Below, piece by piece: positions 11,101 through 20,639 of a DNA stretch of 64,000 bases; position 1 is the first letter of the stretch; each line of letters begins with the position of its first letter. The notes below the pieces were generated by a model. The model saw nothing but the letters and a program-made list of their open reading frames with translations, was not told where the DNA came from and did not search any database. The DNA is from Lachancea mirantina. Taxonomy: Eukaryota > Ascomycota > Saccharomycetes > Saccharomycetales > Saccharomycetaceae. The position numbers were made by a program, and so were the translations under genes. The stretch lies in assembly GCA_900074745.1 (NCBI GenBank), contig LT598463.1, positions 441,926 to 505,925 on the forward strand. The letters are read 5' to 3'.

Positions 11101-12472
11101 GGACAACATTTCTACTGAGAAGCTCAAAGAAGCGGTCAACATAATGCTTGGTTTGAATTATTTCCCTGGTACCATCGAATTTTTACTGAATATTGCCAAT
11201 TCTATCGACAAAGGTAAACTTGCTTATCAGTATGTTGCTGACGGATTTCTTGAAGAAGATGAGAGGAAGACGTTTTACGAGAAGAGACTGGTCATTTATG
11301 ACATGGTTTTCGAAACGCTCGTTCGCATCGATGACCTCTCATCCGCCGCTCCAGCCTTTTCGCCTTCAGGCTTTGGTGATGGCAACGATTTGGCGCATCT
11401 TCGAGAAGAAAGTTACAAAACGGCTTTAAATTATAACGATAAATTATTCCACTATGAATTGTATGATTGGCTCGTGTCTCAGAAATCTCAGGATAAGCTG
11501 TTGCAACTGGATACGGAATTCATACTGCCATATCTGAAAGAAAAGGCCAAAAATTCATTGGAAATCTCGAATTTACTTTGGGTTTATCTTTCCAAAAGAT
11601 CTCAATTTCTGGCCGCCTCGGAAATACTGTATTCTTTGGTCATTTCCGACTTCGAAATTCCGCTAGCCCAACGAATAGAGTACCTATCAAGGGCAAACGG
11701 ATTTTGCAACGGTGTTTGTACTCCAAGTGAGAGACAAGAGATGATTCAGCTTGCTGGAATGATACAAGAAATCTTTGACGTTGCTGCAATTCAAGACGAT
11801 ATCCTGAATCAAGTGAAGAGCGATAATCGTGTGTCTCAAGGTACCAAGGATGAGCTTTGCAAACAACTGGACGGGAAAATATTACCAGTGAGCGATTTGT
11901 TCAACGATTTTGCAGACCCGCTTGGTTATTCGGCCATATGTTTAGCCATATTCAAGATTTCGGATTTCAGAAATAACGAAGAAATTCTTTCGAAATGGAT
12001 GGAATTATTCAACAAATTGAAGGAAGAATTGGTCTTGGGAGGGGATTCCGGCCCCGAAGCGACAACTAATTTCATACAGCTTTTATCTGCCGTTGTTATT
12101 AGAATTGGCAGGAATGTGAGGACTTCAGAATTTGTCTTCCCCGTGGAAGATTTGTTGCCAATAATTTCTGATTTGTTTCAAGATAATCTATCGCAGCAGC
12201 ACATCAACGCGGGTTCAGTCACTTCGATTTTCATCACGGCGGGTGTCCCATACGACAAAATGTACTATTTGTTGAAAAAACTGATCGAAACCGCCGAGTC
12301 TAATAGCGAAATTTATCAAAAAGAGATGGTATGGCTTATTAAGGAATGGTATGCGGCTGATCGTAAGATAAGGGACATATTGGATTATGATGAAGTCCGC
12401 AACTTAACCGCATATAGCATTGAGAAGGATCCCATTGAAAATTACGCCAAACGGACCGGGAATTGCATATAA
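8117..12472 (+). CDS. NUP170: Nup170/Nup157 inner-ring nucleoporin (Nup155 family)
   Basis: This 1451-residue protein is the single ancestor-type copy of the S. cerevisiae paralogues Nup157 and Nup170, scaffold nucleoporins of the inner ring related to vertebrate Nup155. The N-terminal third is a beta-propeller with family-specific blocks (ELNRCWITIDNKLVLWNIKN, SRSVVRAYKINGKSL, ALRLESIKFPPSSVTPE). The C-terminal two thirds form an alpha-solenoid (ALQERCGSFCSSGDVLGFRA, ANGFCNGV, KEMVWLIKEWY). It carries an FG-free disordered N-terminus. I chose the ATG at 8117 (MSIFSTPLKS); the frame stays open further upstream only from a TTG. The neighbours combine those of both yeast copies: MAM1 (next to NUP157) and ATG8 and PET112 (next to NUP170). 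Confidence 0.95.
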   Translation: MSIFSTPLKSGIDYTQGVGLPLSDSIEGQNQTKLTNNQGTSNSVATANYNGFSGTNSLLPSNTQGHVRVTGFDKKQPLELANFYVDNLQREDASTPVLDERSYYNNGVTYNFTKEVGGLGAFTPFERTEVINIPDELLQEASKAEMKNDMGLFPELNRCWITIDNKLVLWNIKNSADYQSIDDIKHPILAVGLVRPKPKTFVENINHLLLIATPFDIYVLAVSYDETTEEINVFNTGIYVSVNGLDVSAFIAYERTGQIFFVGNGSGNHVWELQYSKTDDWFNSKCNKVCLTKSALSSLMPVNLISKLPGSNLLQSLFEDDHKNGQERIIQLTADQSRGVLYTLSSRSVVRAYKINGKSLDGPLTIETSYIKRIMGTTAARGAPILGNKYLKISKIIAISLQENSNLFLVAITIGGVRLCFNGSLTRTSVEALRLESIKFPPSSVTPEALEQEIQQQQQKKLVPFYSSLTSSETVVLKFQKKSSVLLETSSASTIISPGIFVCPVLKTLNQDVTQANQNAQQQLLPDEQQQRANASKHNLKRTIQNKLLVSIPDYGILKNHSKYVENCCMLDTTTPVRHIAPITPLFNATNKPEGYANEFATQYSVQPLSIAVLTSTTLEIYRYRTPDAVFETLIDNPLPFVLKYGLTEACSTALFVTCKFNKSETLRSKALTFFTVGIPGAIDIKPKYSVFNASAVTSLLTKPSMISTPQKLVLSGADGNPSNSSGPGSGNYSLDNVILSPRFYGAALLIARMFRDIWNKAVFETNINAKFDSQSQLIKSSATEDSIISGVSILKSEIEYHLSSIMIINEFFNTYGNSISSISVSPFHSGKAADRSEEVANQAENIAINSLIKLTQSMKEALSFLNVLYEESEVEGFEGQYVAFKEIIKYLNVDHQNELRKLTFKEIFAPNHRQKDLVREILSSIINRNISKGGSIEYIASALQERCGSFCSSGDVLGFRAVEHLRKAKEIGSRDMEAAKFHLENAIKLFGTIVDNISTEKLKEAVNIMLGLNYFPGTIEFLLNIANSIDKGKLAYQYVADGFLEEDERKTFYEKRLVIYDMVFETLVRIDDLSSAAPAFSPSGFGDGNDLAHLREESYKTALNYNDKLFHYELYDWLVSQKSQDKLLQLDTEFILPYLKEKAKNSLEISNLLWVYLSKRSQFLAASEILYSLVISDFEIPLAQRIEYLSRANGFCNGVCTPSERQEMIQLAGMIQEIFDVAAIQDDILNQVKSDNRVSQGTKDELCKQLDGKILPVSDLFNDFADPLGYSAICLAIFKISDFRNNEEILSKWMELFNKLKEELVLGGDSGPEATTNFIQLLSAVVIRIGRNVRTSEFVFPVEDLLPIISDLFQDNLSQQHINAGSVTSIFITAGVPYDKMYYLLKKLIETAESNSEIYQKEMVWLIKEWYAADRKIRDILDYDEVRNLTAYSIEKDPIENYAKRTGNCI

Positions 12473-12540
12473 TAAATGCACTTTTATAATATAGTGTTTA
12501 GCACATACATCGAATAAATTGAAAACAATAATAAGAGTGA

Positions 12541-12624
12541 TAAAACCGGGGGCGCCGAGCACCAAGGGCTGGGCGCCGCGCAGTCTACGTGATGTGATGG
12601 CATACCGGTTACAACTGAACCGGC
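12541..12624. repeat. GC-rich inverted repeats between convergent NUP170 and ATG8
   Basis: In otherwise AT-rich 3' flanking DNA there is a short GC-rich patch. GGCGCC occurs at 12551-12556 and again at 12572-12577, each self-complementary and able to pair with the other. Just after, CCGGTT and AACCGG (within 12605-12623) form a second potential hairpin with a 7-base loop. Their role is unknown. A structured 3' end or a small RNA are possibilities, and chance is another. Confidence 0.35.
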
Positions 12625-12768
12625 CCAGATTCTGCAAAAATGAGGTCAAGAAGTCACGAAAATATGAAAGGTGAAATGCAAATTGAATTGCATTTGAGAT
12701 TGAAATTTTGACCCCAATTTAAACGACTAACGTCTCCCAGCACCTTCCATCTTCTAAAATAGGAAATA

Positions 12769-13128
12769 TCACGCTCCGTTGCCAAAAGTGTTTTCACCCG
12801 AATACGACACATACAAAAAGCCATCCTTATCCTTGTGCTCCTGATAAATGGCAGACATTAGTGCCGCTGTAGGAGGTAACGTATCGTTAACAAAAATGAA
12901 AATAGCCTTTTCGGCAGGTAATTTGATCCGTTTCCGAATCACGTAAACAAATTGGCCCACTGTAAGATCTGCAGGTACCAAGTACTTACGTTTATCGATT
13001 TCCGGAATATCTGATTTCTCTGCCTTTTCACAAATCACAGGGATTCGATTCTCAAATTTTTGACTGATTCGTTCCGATTCCGCTTTACGTTTCTCGAACG
13101 GATACTCAGATTTAAAAGCGGACTTCAT
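12769..13128 (-). CDS. ATG8: Atg8 ubiquitin-like autophagy protein
   Basis: The 119-residue protein is Atg8, conjugated to phosphatidylethanolamine and needed for autophagosome growth and cargo capture. It is nearly identical to the yeast protein: [17 protein letters not shown] opening, then the ubiquitin fold with [15 protein letters not shown] and [16 protein letters not shown]. The site processed by Atg4 is the Gly of NTFG at residue 116. Here three residues (Asn-Gly-Ala) follow that glycine instead of the single Arg in S. cerevisiae, and Atg4 should remove them. The ATG at 13128 was chosen because the family starts MKS; an in-frame ATG 23 codons upstream would add a tail not found in the family. 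It converges with NUP170. Confidence 0.98.
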   Translation of the reverse strand: MKSAFKSEYPFEKRKAESERISQKFENRIPVICEKAEKSDIPEIDKRKYLVPADLTVGQFVYVIRKRIKLPAEKAIFIFVNDTLPPTAALMSAIYQEHKDKDGFLYVSYSGENTFGNGA

Positions 13129-13346
13129 CTTAAACTTCGCTAAAGAATAATCTTGTCTTAAACGTCGGTTCTTGCTGTCCAGTTTTATACTTCCCACGTA
13201 TAAAAAGGGACCTCTCCTTAAAGACCCGTATTGTTCAAATGTGGTGATGAGTTGCTTAAAGTTACTAGCTTTCTTTAACCCCCTACTAATTTGAGTCCCT
13301 TGGCCCCTTGGGTTTTAAGGCTGTTATCACAAAATGTAACCAAGTG

Positions 13347-13431
13347 CGGGTAACAAAGAGCGTGAATGGCACGTGATATTAAATGTAACTCGTGAAACAT
13401 GATCAAGTACAAGACGAGTAAAGATCACGTG
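13347..13431. promoter_or_regulatory. ATG8 upstream Reb1-type and CACGTG sites
   Basis: Upstream of ATG8 (minus strand) lie CGGGTAA at 13347-13353 (Reb1 core in reverse) and two CACGTG boxes at 13370-13375 and 13426-13431 (Cbf1/Pho4/TORC1-linked bHLH type). They are about 220-300 bases from the ATG8 start codon. The region is also the 3' flank of RTT105, so these sites most likely belong to ATG8. Confidence 0.4.
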
Positions 13432-13458
13432 GCGATGGCCGGCGTCATCCTACCTATG

Positions 13459-13980
13459 TCAACTGATAGAAAACCTTGCCAGCATGGCTTCTATAAGCTC
13501 TTGTTCACGTCTCAACTCATCCTCGCACCATTGGTATTCCTCGATGAACCTCAAGGTCTCGTCGTCTTCTTGCTCTTCTTGTTCACGCTCCAGCGCTGCC
13601 GCTTTCTCCGGATCCAACATGTGGTACGTTGCCTGTGAGTCCAGTACACGTCGTTCTTGAATTTGTTCCAATTGTGCCACTTGTCGTTCCATTTTGTCGA
13701 TCCCACCACGCATACGCATCGCACGTCGATCTCGTGCTTGCTGGCGCTCAGTGGTCATTTGACGCATCTGAGAATCAGCTCGTATTGGGGACGATAGAGG
13801 TTGCATCGACCGTCGATGGCCAGCGCTACGTTGATCGCTTAGTTTCTCAACAACAGATGTGTCTGAGAAAGGCGTAGAAACACCCGTATATGGTGGACTA
13901 TCAGGACTTTGATCAAATAACGGTCGACTTCGAACTGAGGGAGGACTCGACGTAATAATTCGGGGGTTAAAATCGGTCAT
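13459..13980 (-). CDS. RTT105: probable Rtt105, RPA chaperone
   Basis: This 173-residue protein is assigned to Rtt105 by position and general features. In S. cerevisiae RTT105 lies between SSA4 and NUP157 on the strand opposite NUP157, and the same arrangement is seen here. The N-terminal half is Ser/Pro-rich and basic with SSPPSVRSRPLFDQSP. The C-terminal half (residues 75-165) is a charged helix rich in Arg and Glu (ERQQARDRRAMRMRGG, then an acidic EEQEDDETLRFIEEYQW). Rtt105 binds replication protein A, helps its nuclear import, and restrains Ty1 retrotransposition. Similarity was judged by eye only. Confidence 0.7.
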   Translation of the reverse strand: MTDFNPRIITSSPPSVRSRPLFDQSPDSPPYTGVSTPFSDTSVVEKLSDQRSAGHRRSMQPLSSPIRADSQMRQMTTERQQARDRRAMRMRGGIDKMERQVAQLEQIQERRVLDSQATYHMLDPEKAAALEREQEEQEDDETLRFIEEYQWCEDELRREQELIEAMLARFSIS

Positions 13981-14136
13981 ATCAGCGGCTTCAATGGCTT
14001 ATTTCTTGGTTATTTGTTCATTTCTGATGCTTAACTTCATGAATTTTGATATTTGAAAATATGTGTATAAACCTGTAAATGTGACGTGACATTCACAAAC
14101 ACTTCATCACCGTCTATCAGCTTTATTTAGCGATAT

Positions 14137-17100
14137 TCATAACTTAAATATTTTCAATTTGAAGATGGTGTCATTGATAGACTGTTCTTCGTCGGCGATT
14201 TCACCTTCGGTGCGAGAGCCATCGAATTTGGTGATATCGGATCTGCAAACCTTTGCCAACATTTCAGCATGACATTTCACAACGGTATCGAAATCAATGG
14301 TATCCTTGACGATCTCGTATTGCACGGAAACATCGTCAGTGGCTTCCAGACCGCATTTCTTTCTTAGTTTTTGAATTCTGTTGATCAATTCACGCGCCAA
14401 ACCTTCGGTTTTCAAATCGTCGTAAATTTTGGTGTCCAAGATGATCAAAACGTCTTGATCGGTACGAGACTCGAGTCCTTCGCCCACTTTGTCGCCCGGC
14501 AAAGCTCTGGAGACGGCAAGATCGCCTTTGACCAGTGGGATTCCAGCAACTTCTATCTTCCCTGTCTCAAGGTACTGTTTCACCTGTTCAGACGACACAG
14601 ATGGTAAAGCATCCTTGACCTTCTTGGCGTCTTTCTTTAGCTTTTTACCTAGAACAGGCCAGTCCGCCAACGCTTGGTATACGACACCATATGCGGCTTC
14701 ATCTGACGTAATGATCAAATCACGCACATTCAATTCCTCAATGATGTAGCCTTTCAAAGATTCGACGTCTTTCAAGTACGCCGGATCACTGTGGATGATC
14801 ACCAAACTCTTCAAAGGCGTTTTCAAAGAAATAGTCTTCTTCTCACGAATGACTCTACCAAGCTCGATGACGGCTTGCATTCTGGACATGGTTCTTTCGA
14901 TCGCCTCGTCGAAAAATTCCTGTCTCACCGTTGGGTAAAGCAAGAAATGCACAGATCTGTCGTCTTTACAGTACTGCGACAAAACGTCTTTTGGAATGAA
15001 GTCTCTCATCTTCTGATATAAGTTATCGGAAAGGTATGGCGTGAAAGGGGCCATCGCACTTAGGAAATTGAACAGAGCGTCGAATAGCGTGTTTAACGCA
15101 ACCAAACAGTCCTCAACGCCGTTTTCGCCTTTCAAACGACGACGATTCAAACGGATGTACCAGTTGGTCATCAAGTCGATAAAGCTCAACAACTGAGGAA
15201 CAACCGCGTATAGTTTGTAGGCCTGCATCTCGCTGTGAATGTCCTTGATCAAAGTTTGCAGTGAGGCCATGATCCATCTGTCCATGATATTCTCACTTTT
15301 GAGATGAGGGTTGAAACTGAAATCCACATTCGAGGTTTTCTTCAGCAAAGAGATTTGACCTTCCAAGAACTTGAAAGAGTTCAACCATGGTAGCAAAACT
15401 TTAGAAATGACTTCCTTGACACCTTCTTCCTTGAATCTTAACGACTCGGCCTTTAGGACAGGAGAATTTATCAAATAAAGTCTCAAAGCATCGGCACCGT
15501 ATTTGTTCAAGATCAAGTTCGGATCAGGATAATTTTTCAAACTCTTGGACATTTTTTTACCATCGGCAGCCAAGATGATACCCGTAACGATAACATTTTG
15601 GTAAGGAACAGTACCGAATATTTGAGTACCCAAAACACCCAAAGTGTAAAACCAACCCCTCGTTTGATCCAAACCTTCAGAGATGAAATTCGCTGGAACT
15701 CTATCTTTAAATTTTTCGGTGTTTTCGAATGGGTAATGTTGGGACGCAAAGGGCATGGAACCAGATTCGAACCAGCAGTCAAAAACTTCCTCAATTCTTT
15801 TCAGTTCACCCTTTCCTTGCTTAGAGGGAATTCTTATGTTATCGATAGAATCACGGTGCAAATCGGTAATACCTGTGACGCCTGACAATTTCTCAAGTTC
15901 CTCGACAGAACCAACACAAACAATTTCCTCGTAGTCTTCAGAGACCCAGAGTGGAATTGGAGTACCCCAGTATCTGTTTCTAGAAACATTCCAATCACGA
16001 GCATTGGCAATCCAGTTGGCGAATCTTTTTTCTTTGATGATATGCGGAACCCAACGAGATTTGCCGACAGAGTCTAGGAATTGTGGGATAATAGGCTTCA
16101 CACGCACAAACCAAGCTGGAACTGTCCTGTATAAGAGGGGAGTGTCTGATCTCCAACAGAATGGGTAGCTGTGGCGAATTTGAGAAGCCAACAACAGATT
16201 TCCTGACGCAGTCAAAAATTTGATGATTTCTTTATCGGCAGCCTTCACGTACATGCCGGCAAAATGGCTCACAGCACTTGTGAAATTACCGTTATCATCT
16301 ACAGGGTTGGGAATATCATCATCCTCGGAGAAAATGCCGGCCTTCAAACAAACGTTGAAATCCTCTTCACCAAAGGCAGGCGCATTGTGAACAATACCAG
16401 TACCGGAGTCGTTGGTCACGTAATTGTCCGAAATGACTCTGAATGCCTTTTCGCCAAAATCTTTAGCGAAATAATCGAACAAAGGTTCATATTTCCAGCC
16501 GACCAAATCTTTGCCGCTATATCTCTCGACAACCTTGAAATCCTCATTAGATGGCTTCTTGTAAAGAGTTTTGATCAAGGACTCAACTAAGATAAAATAC
16601 TTGTCCCTGTTTTGATCATAGATCTTAACGTATTCGAAATCGGCGTTGACACAGAGGGCCAAATTCGAAGGTAAAGTCCAAGGCGTAGTGGTCCATGCGA
16701 CCAAATACGTCTTTTCTTGACCAACAACTTTAAATCCAATGGTCACAGCGGGATCGTTGACTTCTTTGTAGTTCTGTTGTGCCTCGAAGTTACTCAAGGG
16801 TGTAGTACAGCCCGTAGAGTAAGGCATGACCCTGTGACCACGGTAAACTTGCCCCTTCTCGAAAAGCTGCTTGAACCCCCACCAAGTGGATTCCATGAAT
16901 GAAGGATACATCGTCTTGTAATCGTTGTCAAAGTCGATCCAACGACCCATACGTCCGATAGTTCGTCTCCATTCTTCCGCATACGTCATGACAATCGCTT
17001 TACATTCCGCATTGTACTTATCGATTCCTAATTTGTAAACGTCTTCTTTGCTCTTTATGCCGAGTTTCTTGTCGATAATGTGCTCGATGGGGAGCCCGTG

Positions 17101-17358
17101 AGTGTCCCAACCGAACCTTCTATCGACGTGGTACCCGTTCATGGTCGCATATCTTGGCACGATGTCCTTGACCGTGGACGCAAGAATGTGACCATAATGT
17201 GGAGTACCGGTCGCAAATGGTGGTCCATCGAAAAATGAAAACTCGGGTTTGTCTTTACTCAGCTCGAGCGAAGTGTGAAAAGCATCGATTTCGTTCCAAA
17301 ATTCGAGGATTTTTTCCTCTTCTTTCGGAAAAGAGAAAGGACCACTTTGTTCAGCCAT
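14137..17358 (-). CDS. ILS1: cytoplasmic isoleucyl-tRNA synthetase
   Basis: The 1073-residue protein is the cytosolic class I isoleucyl-tRNA synthetase. The HIGH-type ATP motif is HYGH at residues 54-57 within GPPFATGTPHYGHILAST. The second signature, KMSKS, is at 602-606 (DGKKMSKSLKNYPDP). Between them is the CP1 editing domain, which clears mischarged Val (ending near GWFYTLGVLGTQIFG). The anticodon-binding helical domain follows (DRWIMASLQTL, NWYIRLNRRRLKGE). Length equals the yeast enzyme. ATG8, RTT105, ILS1 and the HSP70 gene all read leftwards. A Gcn4-type ATGACTCTT begins at 17433, about 75 bases upstream of the start, fitting amino-acid control. Confidence 0.98.
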   Translation of the reverse strand: MAEQSGPFSFPKEEEKILEFWNEIDAFHTSLELSKDKPEFSFFDGPPFATGTPHYGHILASTVKDIVPRYATMNGYHVDRRFGWDTHGLPIEHIIDKKLGIKSKEDVYKLGIDKYNAECKAIVMTYAEEWRRTIGRMGRWIDFDNDYKTMYPSFMESTWWGFKQLFEKGQVYRGHRVMPYSTGCTTPLSNFEAQQNYKEVNDPAVTIGFKVVGQEKTYLVAWTTTPWTLPSNLALCVNADFEYVKIYDQNRDKYFILVESLIKTLYKKPSNEDFKVVERYSGKDLVGWKYEPLFDYFAKDFGEKAFRVISDNYVTNDSGTGIVHNAPAFGEEDFNVCLKAGIFSEDDDIPNPVDDNGNFTSAVSHFAGMYVKAADKEIIKFLTASGNLLLASQIRHSYPFCWRSDTPLLYRTVPAWFVRVKPIIPQFLDSVGKSRWVPHIIKEKRFANWIANARDWNVSRNRYWGTPIPLWVSEDYEEIVCVGSVEELEKLSGVTGITDLHRDSIDNIRIPSKQGKGELKRIEEVFDCWFESGSMPFASQHYPFENTEKFKDRVPANFISEGLDQTRGWFYTLGVLGTQIFGTVPYQNVIVTGIILAADGKKMSKSLKNYPDPNLILNKYGADALRLYLINSPVLKAESLRFKEEGVKEVISKVLLPWLNSFKFLEGQISLLKKTSNVDFSFNPHLKSENIMDRWIMASLQTLIKDIHSEMQAYKLYAVVPQLLSFIDLMTNWYIRLNRRRLKGENGVEDCLVALNTLFDALFNFLSAMAPFTPYLSDNLYQKMRDFIPKDVLSQYCKDDRSVHFLLYPTVRQEFFDEAIERTMSRMQAVIELGRVIREKKTISLKTPLKSLVIIHSDPAYLKDVESLKGYIIEELNVRDLIITSDEAAYGVVYQALADWPVLGKKLKKDAKKVKDALPSVSSEQVKQYLETGKIEVAGIPLVKGDLAVSRALPGDKVGEGLESRTDQDVLIILDTKIYDDLKTEGLARELINRIQKLRKKCGLEATDDVSVQYEIVKDTIDFDTVVKCHAEMLAKVCRSDITKFDGSRTEGEIADEEQSINDTIFKLKIFKL

Positions 17359-17432
17359 TTTGACAACTCACACAGGTCTTAGTGAACTTGCCAAAGTTGT
17401 TGAAATCGGAAGGTTTGCTTATTTTTCGCAAG

Positions 17433-17441
17433 ATGACTCTT
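17433..17441. promoter_or_regulatory. Gcn4-type site upstream of ILS1
   Basis: ATGACTCTT is one base from the optimal Gcn4 site ATGACTCAT. It lies 75 bases upstream of the ILS1 start codon. ILS1 is known to respond to general amino-acid control in S. cerevisiae, so the site is plausible, but it is a single motif match. Confidence 0.4.
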
Positions 17442-17775
17442 CATGGAATCGCTCAACGTGAAAATTGAAAAATTTTTGGTAGAGAGACCCAGTTTATCGT
17501 ATAACATGCCATCACCATTTTCGACCGAAGTCATCGGTCTATTATTACCTTGGCATTGACAAGCAATACGTGAATCAAAACAGTAATGCAAGGATCATTT
17601 GACACTATTGAAATGACAACATAATTGTTGAGCGCCAATTGGTAGTTTGAGATATATTAAGATAAGTTACGATTTCAAATCATAGACATGTCGTTACAGC
17701 ATTTATGTTGTCGTGTATACCTAAACTAATCGTAGTATATATAGAAAATTCGTTGTTCTCAGTAATGTGTACACA

Positions 17776-19737
17776 TTAGTCGACTTCTTCGACGGTTGGT
17801 CCGGCATCGCCGCCCGCACTAGGTGCAGGGCCTCCGGCACCTGGGAAACCACCCGGCGCAGCACCACCGGGACCAGCACCGGGAGCACCGCCAGGAGCAC
17901 CTCCTGCTTGGTAGAATTTGGTCATAATAGGATTGGCCACACCTTCCAATTCTTTTTGTCTGTCCTTGTACTCTTCCGTAGAGGCAGCCTGCGACGAATC
18001 GAGCCAAGAAATAGTTTCCTCAACGGCCGTTGACAATTTCTGGAATTCATCTTGACCCACTTTTTCTTTAAAGTTGGCCTCGTTGATGGAATTCTTGAGA
18101 CTAAATGCATACGCTTCCAATGAGTTTTTGGTTTGAACCCGTTCTGCTTCTTTTTCGTCTTCGGCTTTGAATTTCTCTGCTTCCGACACCATTCTTTCAA
18201 TGTCGTCCTTGGACAAACGACCCTTGTCGTTGGTGATGGTGATCTTGCTGGATTTTCCGGTACCCTTTTCAATGGCAGACACGTTCAAGATTCCGTTGGC
18301 ATCGAGATCAAAAGTGACTTCAATCTGTGGTACACCTCTTGGCGCCGGTGGGATCCCGGAAAGCTCGAATTTCCCAAGTAAATTGTTATCCTTGGTTCGG
18401 GTTCTTTCACCTTCGAACACTTGAATTAGAACGCCCGGTTGGTTGTCGGCATAGGTGGAGAAAACTTCAGATTTCTTGGTAGGAATCGTCGAGTTTCTGG
18501 GGATCAATTTGGTCATGATTCCTCCTGCTGTTTCGATTCCGAGCGACAAAGGCGCCACGTCCAATAGCAACAAGTCCTGAGTCTTCGAGGACTGGTCACC
18601 GGTCAAGATAGCGGCCTGTACGGCGGCACCGTACGCAACCGCTTCATCTGGGTTGATGGACTTGTTGGGTTCTTTGCCGTTAAAGAAATCCGAAACGAGT
18701 TTTTGCACTTTTGGAATTCTGGTCGAGCCTCCAACGAGCACGATCTCGTCGATTTGAGACTTGTCAAGCTTGCCGTCGCGCAACACCTTCTCAACGGGGT
18801 CAAGCGTGGATCTGAAAAGGTCGGCACACAGTTCTTCGAACCTGGCACGCGTGAGCGAGGTGTAGAAATCGACACCTTCGAAGAGCGAGTCGATCTCAAT
18901 GGAGGTCTGCGCGGACGACGACAGAGCGCGCTTAGCGCGCTCGGCGGCGGTACGCAACCGACGCAACGACCGCTGGTTACCGGTGAGATCCTTGCGGTTC
19001 TTACGCTTGAACTCGTCGGCGAGATGGTTGACGAGCCGGTTGTCAAAGTCCTCACCCCCCAGATGGGTGTTTCCGGCAGTGGCCTTGACCTCAAAGATAC
19101 CTTCGTCGATGGACAACAGGGAAACGTCAAAAGTACCACCTCCCAAGTCAAAGATAAGCACGTTGTGCTCGGTGGCGCCTTTTTTGTCGAGCCCGTACGC
19201 GATGGCAGCGGCAGTGGGCTCGTTGATGATCCGGAGCACGTTGAGCCCGGCAATGGTGCCTGCATCTTTGGTCGCCTGCCGTTGCGAGTCGTTGAAGTAC
19301 GCGGGCACCGTGACCACGGCGTCGCTCACGCCCGCGCCCAGATACCCTTCCGCGGTCTCCTTCATCTTGCCCAGCACCATCGACGAGATCTCCTCGGGCG
19401 AGAACACTTTGGTCTCGCCCTTGTATTCCACCTGTACAAACGGTTTGCCCTCTTTGTTGACCACTTTGAACGGGAAATGCTTGGCGTCGTTGACCACTTC
19501 CGGGTCGTCGAATTTCCGTCCAATGAGTCGTTTTGCGTCGAACACCGTGTTCACCGGGTTCATGGCGGCTTGATTCTTGGCGGCATCTCCAATTAACCGT
19601 TCCGTATCCGTGAACGCGACGTACGAGGGCGTCGTCCGGTTCCCTTGGTCGTTCGCAATGATCTCGACTCTGTCGTTAGTAAAATGCGCCACACACGAGT
19701 ACGTGGTACCCAAGTCAATTCCAATGGCTTTAGACAT
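17776..19737 (-). CDS. SSA3: cytosolic Hsp70 of SSA3/SSA4 type
   Basis: This 653-residue chaperone is a cytosolic Hsp70 of the Ssa family. The nucleotide-binding domain has [13 protein letters not shown] at the N-terminus, the phosphate-2 loop [14 protein letters not shown] and the adenosine motif [15 protein letters not shown] substrate-binding domain and helical lid follow. The Gly/Ala/Pro-rich tail ends in EEVD, the anchor for TPR co-chaperones such as Sti1. ATG 19737 ([10 protein letters not shown]) is the family start; the frame extends further upstream without family support. Position next to RTT105 and ILS1 corresponds to both SSA4 and SSA3 in S. cerevisiae, so this is their single ancestor-type copy. 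Base composition rises sharply along the gene, from about 40% GC near the 3' end to about 65% near the 5' end. Confidence 0.95.
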   Translation of the reverse strand: MSKAIGIDLGTTYSCVAHFTNDRVEIIANDQGNRTTPSYVAFTDTERLIGDAAKNQAAMNPVNTVFDAKRLIGRKFDDPEVVNDAKHFPFKVVNKEGKPFVQVEYKGETKVFSPEEISSMVLGKMKETAEGYLGAGVSDAVVTVPAYFNDSQRQATKDAGTIAGLNVLRIINEPTAAAIAYGLDKKGATEHNVLIFDLGGGTFDVSLLSIDEGIFEVKATAGNTHLGGEDFDNRLVNHLADEFKRKNRKDLTGNQRSLRRLRTAAERAKRALSSSAQTSIEIDSLFEGVDFYTSLTRARFEELCADLFRSTLDPVEKVLRDGKLDKSQIDEIVLVGGSTRIPKVQKLVSDFFNGKEPNKSINPDEAVAYGAAVQAAILTGDQSSKTQDLLLLDVAPLSLGIETAGGIMTKLIPRNSTIPTKKSEVFSTYADNQPGVLIQVFEGERTRTKDNNLLGKFELSGIPPAPRGVPQIEVTFDLDANGILNVSAIEKGTGKSSKITITNDKGRLSKDDIERMVSEAEKFKAEDEKEAERVQTKNSLEAYAFSLKNSINEANFKEKVGQDEFQKLSTAVEETISWLDSSQAASTEEYKDRQKELEGVANPIMTKFYQAGGAPGGAPGAGPGGAAPGGFPGAGGPAPSAGGDAGPTVEEVD

Positions 19738-19874
19738 GGCGGATAGATGTTCAACAGGCTTGTGTAGTTTGGTCTGTCTTTCTTGTCTTTCTAGTGTTTC
19801 TCGAAGCAAGACACTTTTTGGTTTAGTGTGGTTTGGCAAAAAGTTGACGGGGCAAGAAACAAGATCCAAGCGCC

Positions 19875-20011
19875 CTTTATATACGCGGCTTCCGCGGCGC
19901 ACGCGGCGGTTGGCTCCGACTGATTATCCCTCACAAGTTTGCACTTGGGTACTTGGGTGACTTTAGGGTCGGAGTCTCCCTTAATTTCCAGCAGCTCCCA
20001 GAAGCTTCTGG
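19875..20011 (-). promoter_or_regulatory. HSP70 promoter: TATA box and heat-shock-element-like palindrome
   Basis: On the minus strand a perfect TATATAAAG box lies at 19875-19883, about 140 bases upstream of the HSP70 start codon. At 19998-20011 a 14-base perfect palindrome CCAGAAGCTTCTGG contains GAA-GC-TTC, two head-to-head heat-shock-factor units. It lies about 260 bases upstream. Both fit an inducible SSA3/SSA4-type promoter regulated by Hsf1. Hsf1 usually needs three units, and I see only two perfect ones, so binding strength is uncertain. Confidence 0.5.
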
Positions 20012-20639
20012 ACGCGCCTAGCAATTGCGAGCCGTTGCCGATGGAAACTTGTGGAAAAAACAGGGACGGAGTTTCCGTAAGAAGGGACCGTGGGTCCCGA
20101 AGCGGGTAGATGCCCGTGTACGGCGGCGGGCCCGGGGGTCGGCGGCTACGGCAGGAGCGGGTGTATGGGTGGAGAAGCATGCTCGCTTCATACGAAGTCA
20201 GGCCGCGGTGTAAGGATGTTTCATCGCCGCCGTTGCCCCGGTCTGCAACGGACTAAGGGGGCTTGTTCCTGGGTGCATGGGCGTGCTGCTGCTGGCCGCT
20301 GCTGCTGCTGGCCGCTGCCTACCCGAGCCTCCCCGTAGGCCGGCAGCGCGTACTTATGGGCAGGTTCGGATGTTGCGGCGCACGCACGCCCATGCACCCC
20401 TGGCCGCTGCACACCCAGACCCCTCGCCCCCTGCCGTAGTGCAGGCACTGCGGCGAACGCCGGCAGGCGCGCCGCGCGTGCCGAGAATGTGTCTGCGCGC
20501 GAGTGCGCCGTTAAGGGGAAAGGTTGGCGGGCGAACCAATGGCAACGCGCGCTCGGTTTACGGTGCATGCAGGCGTCTGCGGCAAGCGTCCGCGGCAGGT
20601 GCGTTTGCACGGGCCGCATCGGAAGGCCGTTCCGGGCGC

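Noticed and set aside
18703-19596. Long open frame on the plus strand opposite the HSP70 gene (297 codons), and another overlapping it at 18899-19573
   Set aside because: Long antisense frames are a known by-product of codon use in HSP70 genes. They have no family motif, and the GC-rich 5' half makes stops rare.
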